Origin: Abyssicoccus albus
Lineage (GTDB): Bacteria; Bacillota; Bacilli; Staphylococcales; Abyssicoccaceae
Assembly: GCF_003815035.1 (NCBI RefSeq)
Contig: NZ_RKRK01000002.1
Coordinates: 428,163-492,162 of the forward strand
Direction of reading: 5' to 3'
Length of the DNA: 64,000 bases
The notes beneath the pieces are model-generated. The model was given only the letters and a program-made list of their open reading frames with translations. It was not told where the DNA came from and did not search any database. Position 1 is the first letter of the stretch, and the number at the start of each line of letters is the position of its first letter. Shown piece after piece: positions 32,194-40,555 of this stretch. The position numbers and the translations under genes were made by a program.

Positions 32194-33087
32194 ATGGAAG
32201 AATTAATCAAAAAATTAGAAGGGTATCTTTTCAGTGATTATGTATACCAAGAAGCAATCAATGACAATATTATTACTGAATATAAGAGACTTTTGAACGG
32301 AACAATACAGGATACCTCTACCTCTTTTTATTTTTTAAATGATTTATTATTGCAATGCGGGGCGTTAAATACTCAAGTACTTCATCCAGAGGTTAAGCCT
32401 TTTATAGGATTTATGCCAACATTGTTAGAAGATACATTCTATGTGAAGCACGTTGCTGAAGACCTTAGAGTAGTCATACATGACAAAATTACCCATCTTG
32501 ATGATGAACCGATAGAACATATACGGAATAAATATAAACATTTATTAACTTCAAATGATAGTGGGTTATTACTTCAACATATTATTAGGCGTAATCGATT
32601 CATGACAATTGCTAGAGGAAATCAAACGTATACGATGGATGTCCTAACATTTAATGCATTGAATTTAACGGTTGATCCATATTTTAAATTAACTGACGAA
32701 TCTAATCATCTTGAATTAAGAGTAAGTCATTTAAATTTTGATATAGATTTTATCGAACAGATGCTAGATCGATATCGTCATAAAATCAATGATGACACAA
32801 CATTCACTTTGAATTTGACAGGGAATCGTGGCGGTGAGATTTATTTGAAGGGGTTAATTAATAAGCTTGAAATCATCTCTTCGCAAATCAAAAGTATAAA
32901 AATTGATGAATATACCGCTGGCAATGCATTGTTACTTGCGAACTTCTATGAATCAAAAGGAATACAAGTATACGGAGAAAATACTGGTGTAATTCATGAT
33001 GAAAGTTTATGTCGTTATGTTGAAATTGGAAATGGTTTCATACTTAAGTATCCGAATCAACCGATTTCACTTGATATGATTGAATAA
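32194..33087 (+). CDS. S41-peptidase-like protein, apparently lacking the catalytic serine
   Basis: This 297-residue protein has no signal peptide or membrane segment. It resembles the tail-specific protease (S41) fold weakly: a PDZ-like stretch (RVVIHDKITHLDDEPIEHI, about 90-108), then ELRVSHLNF, a strand and loop TLNLTGNRGGEIYLKG (about 206-221) matching the S41 DLRGNxGG region, and IQVYGENTGV (about 265-274) matching the GExTxG region. Where S41 enzymes carry the nucleophilic Ser before Ala-Glu, this protein reads EYTAGNALLLA, with no Ser. I infer a catalytically dead or divergent member. It follows prkC by 40 bases with its own ribosome-binding site (AAAGGAATG) and precedes the P450 gene. 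It could also be an unrelated family; confidence is moderate. Confidence 0.5.
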   Translation: MEELIKKLEGYLFSDYVYQEAINDNIITEYKRLLNGTIQDTSTSFYFLNDLLLQCGALNTQVLHPEVKPFIGFMPTLLEDTFYVKHVAEDLRVVIHDKITHLDDEPIEHIRNKYKHLLTSNDSGLLLQHIIRRNRFMTIARGNQTYTMDVLTFNALNLTVDPYFKLTDESNHLELRVSHLNFDIDFIEQMLDRYRHKINDDTTFTLNLTGNRGGEIYLKGLINKLEIISSQIKSIKIDEYTAGNALLLANFYESKGIQVYGENTGVIHDESLCRYVEIGNGFILKYPNQPISLDMIE

Positions 33088-33117
33088 ATTTTAATAACCT
33101 AAATTGTATCTTATTAC

Positions 33118-33146
33118 TTGCAAAATAGGTATATTATTGGCATTAT
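33118..33146 (+). promoter_or_regulatory. Possible promoter of the P450 gene
   Basis: TTGCAA (33118-33123), 17 bases, CATTAT (33141-33146) lies in the 128-base gap before the P450. The match is modest. The gap alone suggests separate transcription. Confidence 0.35.
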
Positions 33147-33215
33147 ATTTGTAAGCCATCAAATAAACTTTTAGAGTTCAATGAGTTTGTTTGAATATTT
33201 TGAGGAGGAGAATTT

Positions 33216-34493
33216 ATGGGCAAATCAATACCTAGAGATAGAGGAATGGACAATACTGTTAAAGCTTTAAAGAAGGGATATACTTATATTCCTGAATTAA
33301 GAGAACGTTTGAACAGTAATGACATTGTTGCAACACGTGCATTAGGTGGGAAGAAAACGGTAATCATTAGTGGTAAGGATGCTGCTGAGCTGTTTTATGA
33401 CAATGACAAGATTGAACGTCAAGGGACATTACCACCACGTGTTGTAAAAACTTTATTCGGTAAAGGGGCTATTCATACAACGACTGGTAAAACTCATATA
33501 GATCGTAAAGCATTATTTATGTCGTTAATGACTGAAGAAAACTTAAGCTACTTAAGAGAATTAACTCGTCTAGAATGGTACTATAATACGACAAGAATGA
33601 GTCATATGGATGAAGTTAATGTTTATAAAGAGGCTATTTATGTCCTGACAAAAGTAGGGATTAAGTGGGCAGGATTGCATGCTTCTGAAGATGAAATTAA
33701 CCAATACGCTGAAGATATGGATACGATGATCGATTCATTTAAAGCAATCGGTACAATGTTCAAAGGTTATAAAGAAGCGCGTAAAGCACGTGACCGTGTT
33801 GAGACTTGGTTAGAGGCTCAAATTCAAGGTGTTCGTGATGGAGAGATTACACCTCCTGAAGGAACTGCTTTATATGAATTTGCACATTGGAAAGATTACG
33901 AAGGAAATCCAATGGATGCAAGACTTGCAGCAATTGACTTAATGAATGTCATTAGACCATTAGTAGCAATTAACCGTTTTGTTGCGTTTGGTACATTAGC
34001 GATGTATGAATTCCCTAAAGAACGTACAAAAGTAGCTCAAAATGAAGAGGATTATGTTTATAAATTCATTCAAGAAGTAAGACGTTTCTATCCATTCGTT
34101 CCATATTTACCTGGTAAAGCTGGTAAAGACATTGAATTTAGAGGATATGAAATTAAGAAAGATACTTTTATGGTATTAGATGTATACGGTACATTACACC
34201 GTGAAGATTTATGGGAAAATGCTGACCAGTTTATACCTGAGCGTTTTGAAGACTGGGACGGTTCACCATTTGATTTAATTCCACAAGGTGGTGGAGACTA
34301 TTATACAAATCACCGTTGTGCGGGTGAGTGGATGACGGTGATTGTTATGGAAGAGTCTATGAAATACTTTGCACAAGCGATTAAATATGAAGTACCAGCA
34401 CAAGACTTGACGGTTGATTTAAATAAATTACCGGGTCGAGTGAAATCAGGATTTATTATTAAAAACGTAGAAAGAGATATTAATCGTTTTTAA
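33216..34493 (+). CDS. oleT: CYP152-family P450 fatty-acid peroxygenase/decarboxylase, OleT-like
   Basis: CYP152 enzymes use hydrogen peroxide to hydroxylate or decarboxylate fatty acids. The 425-residue protein resembles Jeotgalicoccus OleT (as remembered) almost from end to end. Shared stretches include LFGKGAIHT, DRKALFMSLMTE, EGTALYEFAHW and FDLIPQGGGDY. The haem-ligand cysteine is C368 in NHRCAGEW, and R247 in NVIRPL is the carboxylate-binding arginine. F81 and H87 align with OleT F79 and H85; the His favours decarboxylation to terminal alkenes, where the hydroxylases have Gln. There is no signal peptide, so it is cytosolic. It lies alone between an S41-like gene and rsgA, breaking the usual prkC-rsgA order, and has a GAGGAGG site. 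Product specificity is inferred from residues. Confidence 0.93.
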   Translation: MGKSIPRDRGMDNTVKALKKGYTYIPELRERLNSNDIVATRALGGKKTVIISGKDAAELFYDNDKIERQGTLPPRVVKTLFGKGAIHTTTGKTHIDRKALFMSLMTEENLSYLRELTRLEWYYNTTRMSHMDEVNVYKEAIYVLTKVGIKWAGLHASEDEINQYAEDMDTMIDSFKAIGTMFKGYKEARKARDRVETWLEAQIQGVRDGEITPPEGTALYEFAHWKDYEGNPMDARLAAIDLMNVIRPLVAINRFVAFGTLAMYEFPKERTKVAQNEEDYVYKFIQEVRRFYPFVPYLPGKAGKDIEFRGYEIKKDTFMVLDVYGTLHREDLWENADQFIPERFEDWDGSPFDLIPQGGGDYYTNHRCAGEWMTVIVMEESMKYFAQAIKYEVPAQDLTVDLNKLPGRVKSGFIIKNVERDINRF

Positions 34494-34535
34494 TCACCGA
34501 CATCTTTAATTTAATCATTTACAATTATAATTTCT

Positions 34536-34567
34536 AAAGTACCCATTATTATTGGGTACTTTTTTTT
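34536..34567 (+). terminator. Terminator after the P450 gene
   Basis: A perfect 10-bp stem (34536-34545 with 34553-34562) ends in a T tract to 34567. Confidence 0.85.
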
Positions 34568-34880
34568 ATGAATAGATTTATTTATAAATTAATATAGTAA
34601 ATAAGTATAATTAATGTATGAATTACTAATTGAATTTAAGTTTGAATTAAAAGAAATCTAAAAATATAGACGAATATATAGTGAATATATTTAAATAGTG
34701 ATTTGAATACAGTACAATAATAATTAAATAGCCATATGTAAAGTATAGAAGTATACTATCGAAAATGAAAAAAGAGTATCTAATATGATTTTTATCGATA
34801 ATTGAGAAATGATGAAGTTTTAAAGTTATAACTTTTAAAGGTATTAAAGAATTCAAATATAATTGAGGTGGATTAATTCG
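34568..34880. other. AT-rich gene-free spacer before rsgA
   Basis: About 310 bases of very AT-rich sequence contain no plus-strand ORF with a ribosome-binding site and no clear promoter or known RNA motif. A minus-strand ORF (34647-35066) overlaps the rsgA 5' end and is not accepted. The spacer presumably holds the rsgA promoter and may be the remnant edge of the insertion carrying the P450. Confidence 0.5.
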
Positions 34881-35762
34881 ATGATAAACGGCCGTATTAT
34901 AAAGGCAATGAGTGGAGAATATGTTGTGGATACAAATATAGGTGTATTTACTACTCGCCCTAGAGGGATATTTCGTCATAAAAATAATGCACCTAAAGTA
35001 GGCGATTTTGTCGACATTAGTACGACTGATGAAGAACACGATCAGAGTGTAATTGTACATATTCATCCTAGAAAAAATGAGTTTATACGACCAGCGGTGT
35101 CTAATATTGATTATTTAGCCATTGTGATGAGTGTCAAATCACCAACGATTGATTGGTTGTTAATTGATAAATTTATATGTAGCAGCTTACATAATGAAAC
35201 GAAGCCAATCCTCATTTTGACCAAATGTGATTTATTAGCTGAAGATGATTACAAGGCACTAGAGCAATATAAATTGTATTATGATGATTTAGATATTTCA
35301 TTATTGTTTTCTATCAACAATCATCATTTGAATCAGTTGAAATCACTAATCAAAGATCATGTTGTTGTGTTGACAGGACAAACAGGGGTTGGAAAATCAA
35401 CGTTGATTAATAAGTTAGATCAGTCGAAGGATTTAGAGACACAAGAAATTTCTACAAAGCTTGGTCGTGGTAAGCATACAACTCGACATATTGAATTATT
35501 TCCATTCAAAGGAGGATATATTGGTGATTCACCAGGATTTAGTCAGTTAGATGTATCAATGATAGAAATGCAATCATTGAAATATTATTTTGAAGAATTT
35601 AACCGATTTTCAAAATCGTGTAAGTTTCGGGAATGTTTACATCACCGTGAACCGAAATGCCAAGTGAAAAAAGCGGTTGAAGAAGGTTCTATTATGAAAC
35701 ATCGGTATGATCATTATATTCATTTGCTTGAAGCAAAAATGAATGAAAAGCCTAAATATTAA
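34881..35762 (+). CDS. rsgA: Ribosome small subunit GTPase RsgA
   Basis: RsgA is a circularly permuted GTPase that checks the decoding centre during late 30S assembly. The 293-residue protein has an N-terminal OB domain, then the permuted order: G4 TKCD (about 113-116), G1 GQTGVGKST (about 166-174), G3 DSPGF (about 216-220), and a C-terminal zinc knuckle (CKFRECLHHREPKC). An in-frame ATG lies 18 bases upstream, but the GAGGTGG site favours 34881. Next comes rpe, as in staphylococci. Confidence 0.95.
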   Translation: MINGRIIKAMSGEYVVDTNIGVFTTRPRGIFRHKNNAPKVGDFVDISTTDEEHDQSVIVHIHPRKNEFIRPAVSNIDYLAIVMSVKSPTIDWLLIDKFICSSLHNETKPILILTKCDLLAEDDYKALEQYKLYYDDLDISLLFSINNHHLNQLKSLIKDHVVVLTGQTGVGKSTLINKLDQSKDLETQEISTKLGRGKHTTRHIELFPFKGGYIGDSPGFSQLDVSMIEMQSLKYYFEEFNRFSKSCKFRECLHHREPKCQVKKAVEEGSIMKHRYDHYIHLLEAKMNEKPKY

Positions 35763-35842
35763 TTTAGTATTTATTGCAAAGACATGTTTTGATTTTATTA
35801 ATAAAGGCAAATACACGAAATATAATTTATGAGGTGATATGA

Positions 35843-36487
35843 ATGAAAGTATATCCATCATTACTTGCTGCAAATTTTTTGAACTTACAACGTGATATTG
35901 AACGATTAAATCAATCAGCGGTTGATGGTCTTCATTATGATGTGATGGACGGTCAGTTCGTTCCTAATTTATCTATGGGACCTTTTATTTTGAAACAAAT
36001 AGATGCGGCATTTGATCTTTTTTTAGACGTCCACTTAATGATTGAACATCCCGATCGTTATATTTCAGATTATGCAAATGCTGGTGCTGATAGGTTGACA
36101 GTACACGCTGAAGCATGTACACATTTACATCGTGTGATTCAACAGATTAAGTCACATCACATGGAAGTGGGTATTGCACTAAATCCAGCAACACCCATTA
36201 ATTCAATATTACCGGTTATTAAAGACATTGATTGTGTGTTGATTATGACTGTAAATCCAGGGTTTGGTGGACAATCATTTATTCACTCTATGTTGGAGAA
36301 AATTGATGAGTTAAATCAATTCAGAGCGCATCATGATTTATCATTCGTCATTGAAGTAGATGGTGGTATAAACGATGAAACAAGTCGTTTATGTCATCAA
36401 TATGGTGTTGATGAAGTTGTAAGTGGGTCTTATTTGTTAGCAAGTGATGATATGACTGACACAGTGAAGAGGTTAAGCAATGATTAA
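35843..36487 (+). CDS. rpe: Ribulose-phosphate 3-epimerase
   Basis: Rpe interconverts ribulose 5-phosphate and xylulose 5-phosphate in the pentose phosphate pathway. The 214-residue TIM-barrel protein starts with the typical YPSLLAANF and has HYDVMDGQFVPN (metal and catalytic Asp, about residues 32-43), DVHLMIEHP (about 64-72), MTVNPGFGGQ and EVDGGI motifs. A GAGGTGA site precedes the ATG. The stop overlaps the thiN start by 8 bases. Confidence 0.96.
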   Translation: MKVYPSLLAANFLNLQRDIERLNQSAVDGLHYDVMDGQFVPNLSMGPFILKQIDAAFDLFLDVHLMIEHPDRYISDYANAGADRLTVHAEACTHLHRVIQQIKSHHMEVGIALNPATPINSILPVIKDIDCVLIMTVNPGFGGQSFIHSMLEKIDELNQFRAHHDLSFVIEVDGGINDETSRLCHQYGVDEVVSGSYLLASDDMTDTVKRLSND

Positions 36488-37154
36488 GGAGCATATTACG
36501 AAGACAGATAAACATGATAACCATATTAATATATTGTGCACTGATATTAATATTGATGCTTCACTGATTCATCAACGACAGAATGAACGATGGATTGGTG
36601 TTGATCGAGGAGCAGAAGTCTTATTGTCATATGATATAACGCCAACGTATATGGTCGGTGACTTTGATTCTGTGGATTGTGGTGTAAAGTCTGAACTTAT
36701 TGAGCAAGGTGCAACGATATTGCCAGAAGACAAAGATTTGACAGACTTAGATCAAGCGTTAAGATGGTGTGATAAAAATAAATTTACTTCAGTCAATGTA
36801 TATGGTGCAACGGGAGGGAGGCTCGACCATTTTATGAGTGCTATTGAATTGTTGAAGCACCCTAAACGACTTGAAGAGAAACATTCGATTCGAATGATCG
36901 ATGATCAAAATGTACTACAAATGTTTGATCAAGGGAAACATCATATAGCCAATCACTTCGATATGAAATATGTTTCTTTTATACAGCAAAGCGATATATG
37001 TACTATAGCTATAGAAGGATTTAAATATAACCTTGAAAAAACAACGTTAAAACAAGGAGAATCTTTAACCGTAAGCAATGAATTTTTGAAAGAGACAGGT
37101 GTACTGCATGTATATGAAGGGCTTGTTCTTGTCATTCAATCTAAAGACAAATAA
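36480..37154 (+). CDS. thiN: Thiamine pyrophosphokinase
   Basis: ThiN transfers pyrophosphate from ATP to thiamine to form the cofactor TPP. The 224-residue protein has the family signatures GVDRGAEVLL (about residues 40-49), MVGDFDSV (about 59-66), PEDKDLTDLDQAL (about 81-93) and GATGGRLDH (about 110-118). These provide the catalytic acidic and substrate-binding residues. It overlaps rpe by 8 bases and ends the rsgA-rpe-thiN group. Confidence 0.94.
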   Translation: MIKEHITKTDKHDNHINILCTDINIDASLIHQRQNERWIGVDRGAEVLLSYDITPTYMVGDFDSVDCGVKSELIEQGATILPEDKDLTDLDQALRWCDKNKFTSVNVYGATGGRLDHFMSAIELLKHPKRLEEKHSIRMIDDQNVLQMFDQGKHHIANHFDMKYVSFIQQSDICTIAIEGFKYNLEKTTLKQGESLTVSNEFLKETGVLHVYEGLVLVIQSKDK

Positions 37155-37244
37155 GAATATCATTATAGTATATACAAATTGATAATGCCGTGATATTGTT
37201 ATATAGCAAATATTATAAAGAAATATCGTTATTCAGATTAGAAT

Positions 37245-37961
37245 GTGGGGTGGTTTCATATCGCTTTACTTGGAGCAGTAATCAATGCACTTGCTATCGT
37301 CATCGGTGGTGTCATTGGTTTATTTCTAACTAAAATTCCAGAGAATCTTAAAGATACAATTATGAAAATACAAGGCTTAATTATTATTGTGCTAGGCATT
37401 CAAATGGCAGTGCAAGCAGATGATATTATCTTGTTATTACTTGCCTTAATATTAGGCTCTACAGTAGGAGAATTTATTCAGCTTGAATTGAGGCTAAATC
37501 AATTTGGGCATTGGATGGAATTTAAATTGGGAGATAAGCATGCTGGTAACTTAAGCCAAGGATTCATTACCGGAACATTAATTTTTGTCGTTGGAGCGAT
37601 GGGGATTATTGGTGCTTTAGATAGTGGTATTAGAGGAAATCATGAAGTATTAATTACGAAAGGTATAATGGATGGCTTTATTGCATTAGTGATGACAACT
37701 GCTTATGGATCTGGTGTGATCATTGCTGCCATTCCAACGTTATTGTATGAAGGTGGTTTATCACTCCTTGCTACACAAGTAGATAAAGTCGTACCAGAGT
37801 CCATATTGAATGAAATGATTGCTCAAATTACCGCAAGTGGTGGTGTAATTATTATCGCAATTGGATTGAATATGTTGAACATCACTAAAATGCGTGTTGC
37901 AAATATGATCCCAGGTATTTTTATGGCTATTTTATTTGTATATATTTATAGTATTTTTTAA
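37245..37961 (+). CDS. DUF554 family membrane protein
   Basis: This protein of up to 238 residues has the DUF554 (YdfK/YqgA-like) pattern: an N-terminal LLGAVINALAIVIGGVIG helix, six or so hydrophobic segments, the GEFIQLELRL loop and the conserved SQGFITGTLIFVVGAMGIIGALDSG region. The family is predicted to transport something across the membrane, but no substrate is established. The start is uncertain: GTG at 37245 has no ribosome-binding site upstream, whereas GGGGTGG at 37247-37253 is well placed for a non-standard ATC start at 37260, where family members usually begin. It converges on rpmB across a shared terminator. Confidence 0.85.
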   Translation: MGWFHIALLGAVINALAIVIGGVIGLFLTKIPENLKDTIMKIQGLIIIVLGIQMAVQADDIILLLLALILGSTVGEFIQLELRLNQFGHWMEFKLGDKHAGNLSQGFITGTLIFVVGAMGIIGALDSGIRGNHEVLITKGIMDGFIALVMTTAYGSGVIIAAIPTLLYEGGLSLLATQVDKVVPESILNEMIAQITASGGVIIIAIGLNMLNITKMRVANMIPGIFMAILFVYIYSIF

Positions 37962-37969
37962 GAATTAAA

Positions 37970-38001
37970 AAAAAGAGAAAGGCGTTTGCCTTTCTCTTTT
38001 T
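37970..38001. terminator. Bidirectional terminator between the DUF554 gene and rpmB
   Basis: A perfect 14-bp stem (37970-37983 with 37988-38001) has an A tract on the left and a T tract on the right, suited to termination from both strands. Confidence 0.88.
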
Positions 38002-38008
38002 ATGTGAA

Positions 38009-38197
38009 TTAAACACGTTCAACTTTACCAGATTTTAATGCACGAGCTGAAACCCAAACTTTTTTAGGTTTACCATCTACTAAAATTCTTACTTTTTGTA
38101 AGTTAGCTTTGAAGACTCTTTTATTTGCATTTAAAGCGTGTGAACGATTGTTACCCGCTTTGACTTTACGACCTGTTACATAACATTCTTTAGCCAT
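38009..38197 (-). CDS. rpmB: Ribosomal protein bL28
   Basis: bL28 is a small basic protein of the 50S subunit. The 62-residue protein starts with the typical [17 protein letters not shown] and has the conserved [10 protein letters not shown] and the [15 protein letters not shown] end. It has no zinc-binding CxxC pairs, so it is the zinc-independent form. It lies alone on the minus strand between thiN and yloU, as in many Firmicutes, with AGGAGGCAC upstream of the ATG. Confidence 0.97.
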   Translation of the reverse strand: MAKECYVTGRKVKAGNNRSHALNANKRVFKANLQKVRILVDGKPKKVWVSARALKSGKVERV

Positions 38198-38270
38198 TTT
38201 ATGTGCCTCCTTTATCTTTTGCTCTTATGAAATAACATACTTAAATATTTTAGCATATGCATCATATAAA

Positions 38271-38298
38271 TTCAATATATTATTTGATATGATATAAT
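38271..38298 (+). promoter_or_regulatory. Probable promoter of yloU-fakA
   Basis: TTCAAT (38271-38276), 16 bases, TATAAT (38293-38298), with an extended TGA directly before the -10. It would give a 5' leader of about 110 bases containing the inverted repeat at 38342-38375. Confidence 0.55.
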
Positions 38299-38341
38299 GA
38301 CATAGTAAATTAAAAATTAAAAATGTAATCATCGAAAAATT

Positions 38342-38375
38342 GTTTTCTATAAAATGTTTAAATTTTATAGAAAAC
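38342..38375 (+). repeat. Perfect 14-bp inverted repeat upstream of yloU
   Basis: Arms 38342-38355 and 38362-38375 are exact reverse complements around a 6-base loop. A second TATAAT (38383-38388) lies just downstream, so the repeat is either a hairpin in the leader of the first promoter or an operator over the second. No U tract follows, so it is not a normal terminator. Confidence 0.7.
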
Positions 38376-38415
38376 TGTGTATTATAATAAAGTATTGTAT
38401 AAGGAGTGTATAAGA

Positions 38416-38787
38416 ATGTCTCTACAATTAAACAATGAACATGGCACGATTGATGTTTCTAATGAAGTCATTGCTACAATTGCTGGTGGTGCGGCTGTAG
38501 AATGTTTTGGTATCATTGGTATGGCAAGTAAACATCAAGTGCGAGATGGATTTACTGAACTTCTCGGCAAAGAGAACTACGCAAAAGGTGTAGTCGTTTC
38601 ACTTAATGAAGATATGTTGAATGTTGATATTTATATTATCGTTAGCTACGGTATAAAGATATCAGAGGTGGCTAGAAATGTTCAATCAGCAGTTCAATAT
38701 AATTTAGAGAAAACATTAAATTTAAAAGTCAATGCAGTGAATGTCAATGTGCAGGGTGTGCGTGTTGTCACTGATAATGAAAAGTAA
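38416..38787 (+). CDS. yloU: Asp23/YloU (Gls24) family protein
   Basis: This 123-residue protein has the Asp23/Gls24 fold signature (DVSNEVIATIAGGAAVECFGIIGMA-type stretch at about residues 12-37, then VDIYIIVSYGIKISEVA). Members are small cytosolic proteins; Staphylococcus aureus Asp23 is membrane-associated and linked to the envelope stress response. The member next to fakA is conserved in Firmicutes, with unknown detailed function. AAGGAG precedes the ATG at 38416; further in-frame sequence upstream is rejected because it lacks such a site. fakA follows after 11 bases. Confidence 0.9.
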   Translation: MSLQLNNEHGTIDVSNEVIATIAGGAAVECFGIIGMASKHQVRDGFTELLGKENYAKGVVVSLNEDMLNVDIYIIVSYGIKISEVARNVQSAVQYNLEKTLNLKVNAVNVNVQGVRVVTDNEK

Positions 38788-38798
38788 GGAGTAGAAGT

Positions 38799-40466
38799 AT
38801 GGTTAAAACAATAGACGGACGTAAATTTCAAAAAATGATTATATTGGGAGCCGATAATTTATCTTCATATGCTGATTATGTAGATTCTTTAAATGTATTC
38901 CCTGTTCCAGATGGTGACACGGGAACGAATATGAAATTATCAATTCAATCTGGTAAAGAAGAAGTCGTAAATAACTCGAATGATCACATTGGTGAAGTAG
39001 GGAAAGTATTTGCTAAAGGATTACTGATGGGAGCCCGAGGAAATTCAGGAGTCATTTTATCCCAATTGTTTAGAGGATTTTCTAAACATATCGAAGGTGA
39101 AGAACAAATTGATGCAAAGATGTTTGCGAGTGCATTTCAAGCAGGTGTTAAAACAGCTTATAAGTTAGTCATTAAACCAGTAGAAGGTACGATTTTAACA
39201 GTTGCGAAGGATGCGGCGAATAAAGCAACTGAATTAGCTGAAGACACTGACGATGTTGAAGTTATTATGGATGAGGTGTATAAAGAAGCAATGGCTTCAT
39301 TGAAACGTACACCTGATTTACTTCCTGTTTTAAAAGAAGTTGGCGTTGTGGATAGTGGGGGTCAAGGGCTAGTCTATGTTTATGAAGGTTTTTTAAGAGC
39401 GTTAAATAATCAAGAACTAGATATTGATCAGTCAATTGCTAACTTCAGTGAAGATGGCAAAGTAGATACGGATTCATTTGTAAATGATGAGCATGATTTC
39501 TTAGCAGATTTTATGTCTACAGAAGATATTATTTATGGATTCTGTACAGAATTCATGGTTCGTTTTCAAGATGGTAAGAAACCATTTGACGAAGAAGAAT
39601 TTAGAAATGATATGGGTGAATTTGGTGATTCATTGCTTGTACTGAGTGATGATGAAGTTGTTAAAACACATGTGCACTCTGAACATCCAGGTCAATGTTT
39701 AACGTATGCAGAACAGTATGGGGAAATTATTAAAATTAAAATCGAAAATATGAGAGAACAACACCGTGAAGTACTCAAAAAACAGCAAGATAAAGAATTG
39801 AATAAAAAGGTTGATTTTGCAGTAATCGCAATTTCAATGGGTGATGGTATTTCAGAAATATTTAAAGGTTTAGGCGTAACGCACATTATCTCAGGTGGGC
39901 AAACGATGAATCCATCAACAGATGATATTGCACAAGTGATTAAGAAAAGTGGTGCGAAAAAGGCCCTTATTTTACCAAACAACAAAAACATTATTATGGC
40001 AGCAAATCAAGTAGACTCTGTTGTTGATGCAGAAGTTGAAGTTGTTGAAACAAAAACAATCCCGCAAGGATTAGCAGCTTTACTTGGTTATAATCCTGAT
40101 GAATCTGTGTCGGTAAATAAAGAGTCAATGACACAAATGATGGAGGATATTCAATCAGGATCTATCACAAATGCTGTACGAAATACGACGATTGATGGTG
40201 TTGATATTAAAGAGGGTCAATTTATGGCTATTCAAGAAGGTAAAATCATAAAGGCACTTGATCAAATAGAAGATACATTAAAACATTTATTGGATGAAAT
40301 GATCGATGAAGATTCAGAAATTGTCACAATTATTAGTGGAGAAGAAGCTGACAGTGGAGTGACTGAAAGAACTAGACTTTATATAGAAGAACAATATGAA
40401 GATGTCGAAGTTGAGATTCATAAAGGACGTCAACCAGTATATCCTTACTTAGTCTCTGTTGAGTAA
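38799..40466 (+). CDS. fakA: Fatty acid kinase catalytic subunit FakA
   Basis: FakA phosphorylates exogenous fatty acids presented by FakB proteins, giving acyl phosphates for PlsY or PlsX. The 555-residue protein has a DhaL-type nucleotide-binding domain (about 1-200) with the PVPDGDTGTNM motif (about 32-42) and MGARGNSGVILSQLFRGF, a middle domain, and a C-terminal FakB-interacting domain. Older annotation calls it a dihydroxyacetone kinase-like protein. It follows yloU, and the lipid genes fapR-plsX-fabD lie about 3 kb downstream. No fakB gene is present in the window. Confidence 0.93.
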   Translation: MVKTIDGRKFQKMIILGADNLSSYADYVDSLNVFPVPDGDTGTNMKLSIQSGKEEVVNNSNDHIGEVGKVFAKGLLMGARGNSGVILSQLFRGFSKHIEGEEQIDAKMFASAFQAGVKTAYKLVIKPVEGTILTVAKDAANKATELAEDTDDVEVIMDEVYKEAMASLKRTPDLLPVLKEVGVVDSGGQGLVYVYEGFLRALNNQELDIDQSIANFSEDGKVDTDSFVNDEHDFLADFMSTEDIIYGFCTEFMVRFQDGKKPFDEEEFRNDMGEFGDSLLVLSDDEVVKTHVHSEHPGQCLTYAEQYGEIIKIKIENMREQHREVLKKQQDKELNKKVDFAVIAISMGDGISEIFKGLGVTHIISGGQTMNPSTDDIAQVIKKSGAKKALILPNNKNIIMAANQVDSVVDAEVEVVETKTIPQGLAALLGYNPDESVSVNKESMTQMMEDIQSGSITNAVRNTTIDGVDIKEGQFMAIQEGKIIKALDQIEDTLKHLLDEMIDEDSEIVTIISGEEADSGVTERTRLYIEEQYEDVEVEIHKGRQPVYPYLVSVE

Positions 40467-40473
40467 ATCTTTC

Positions 40474-40514
40474 AAAGGATTATGCACATAAAGTGATGTG
40501 CATAATCTTTTTAT
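40474..40514 (+). terminator. Terminator after fakA
   Basis: A 15-bp stem with one bulge (40474-40489 with 40496-40510) runs into a T-rich stretch. Confidence 0.82.
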
Positions 40515-40555
40515 TTTTAGTAAAATAAATTTAACAAATTAATGTAGGTGACATG

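Noticed and set aside
34647-35066. 139-residue minus-strand ORF in the spacer before rsgA
   Set aside because: It overlaps the well-supported start of rsgA by about 185 bases and consists mainly of Ile, Tyr and Phe codons expected from AT-rich non-coding sequence.
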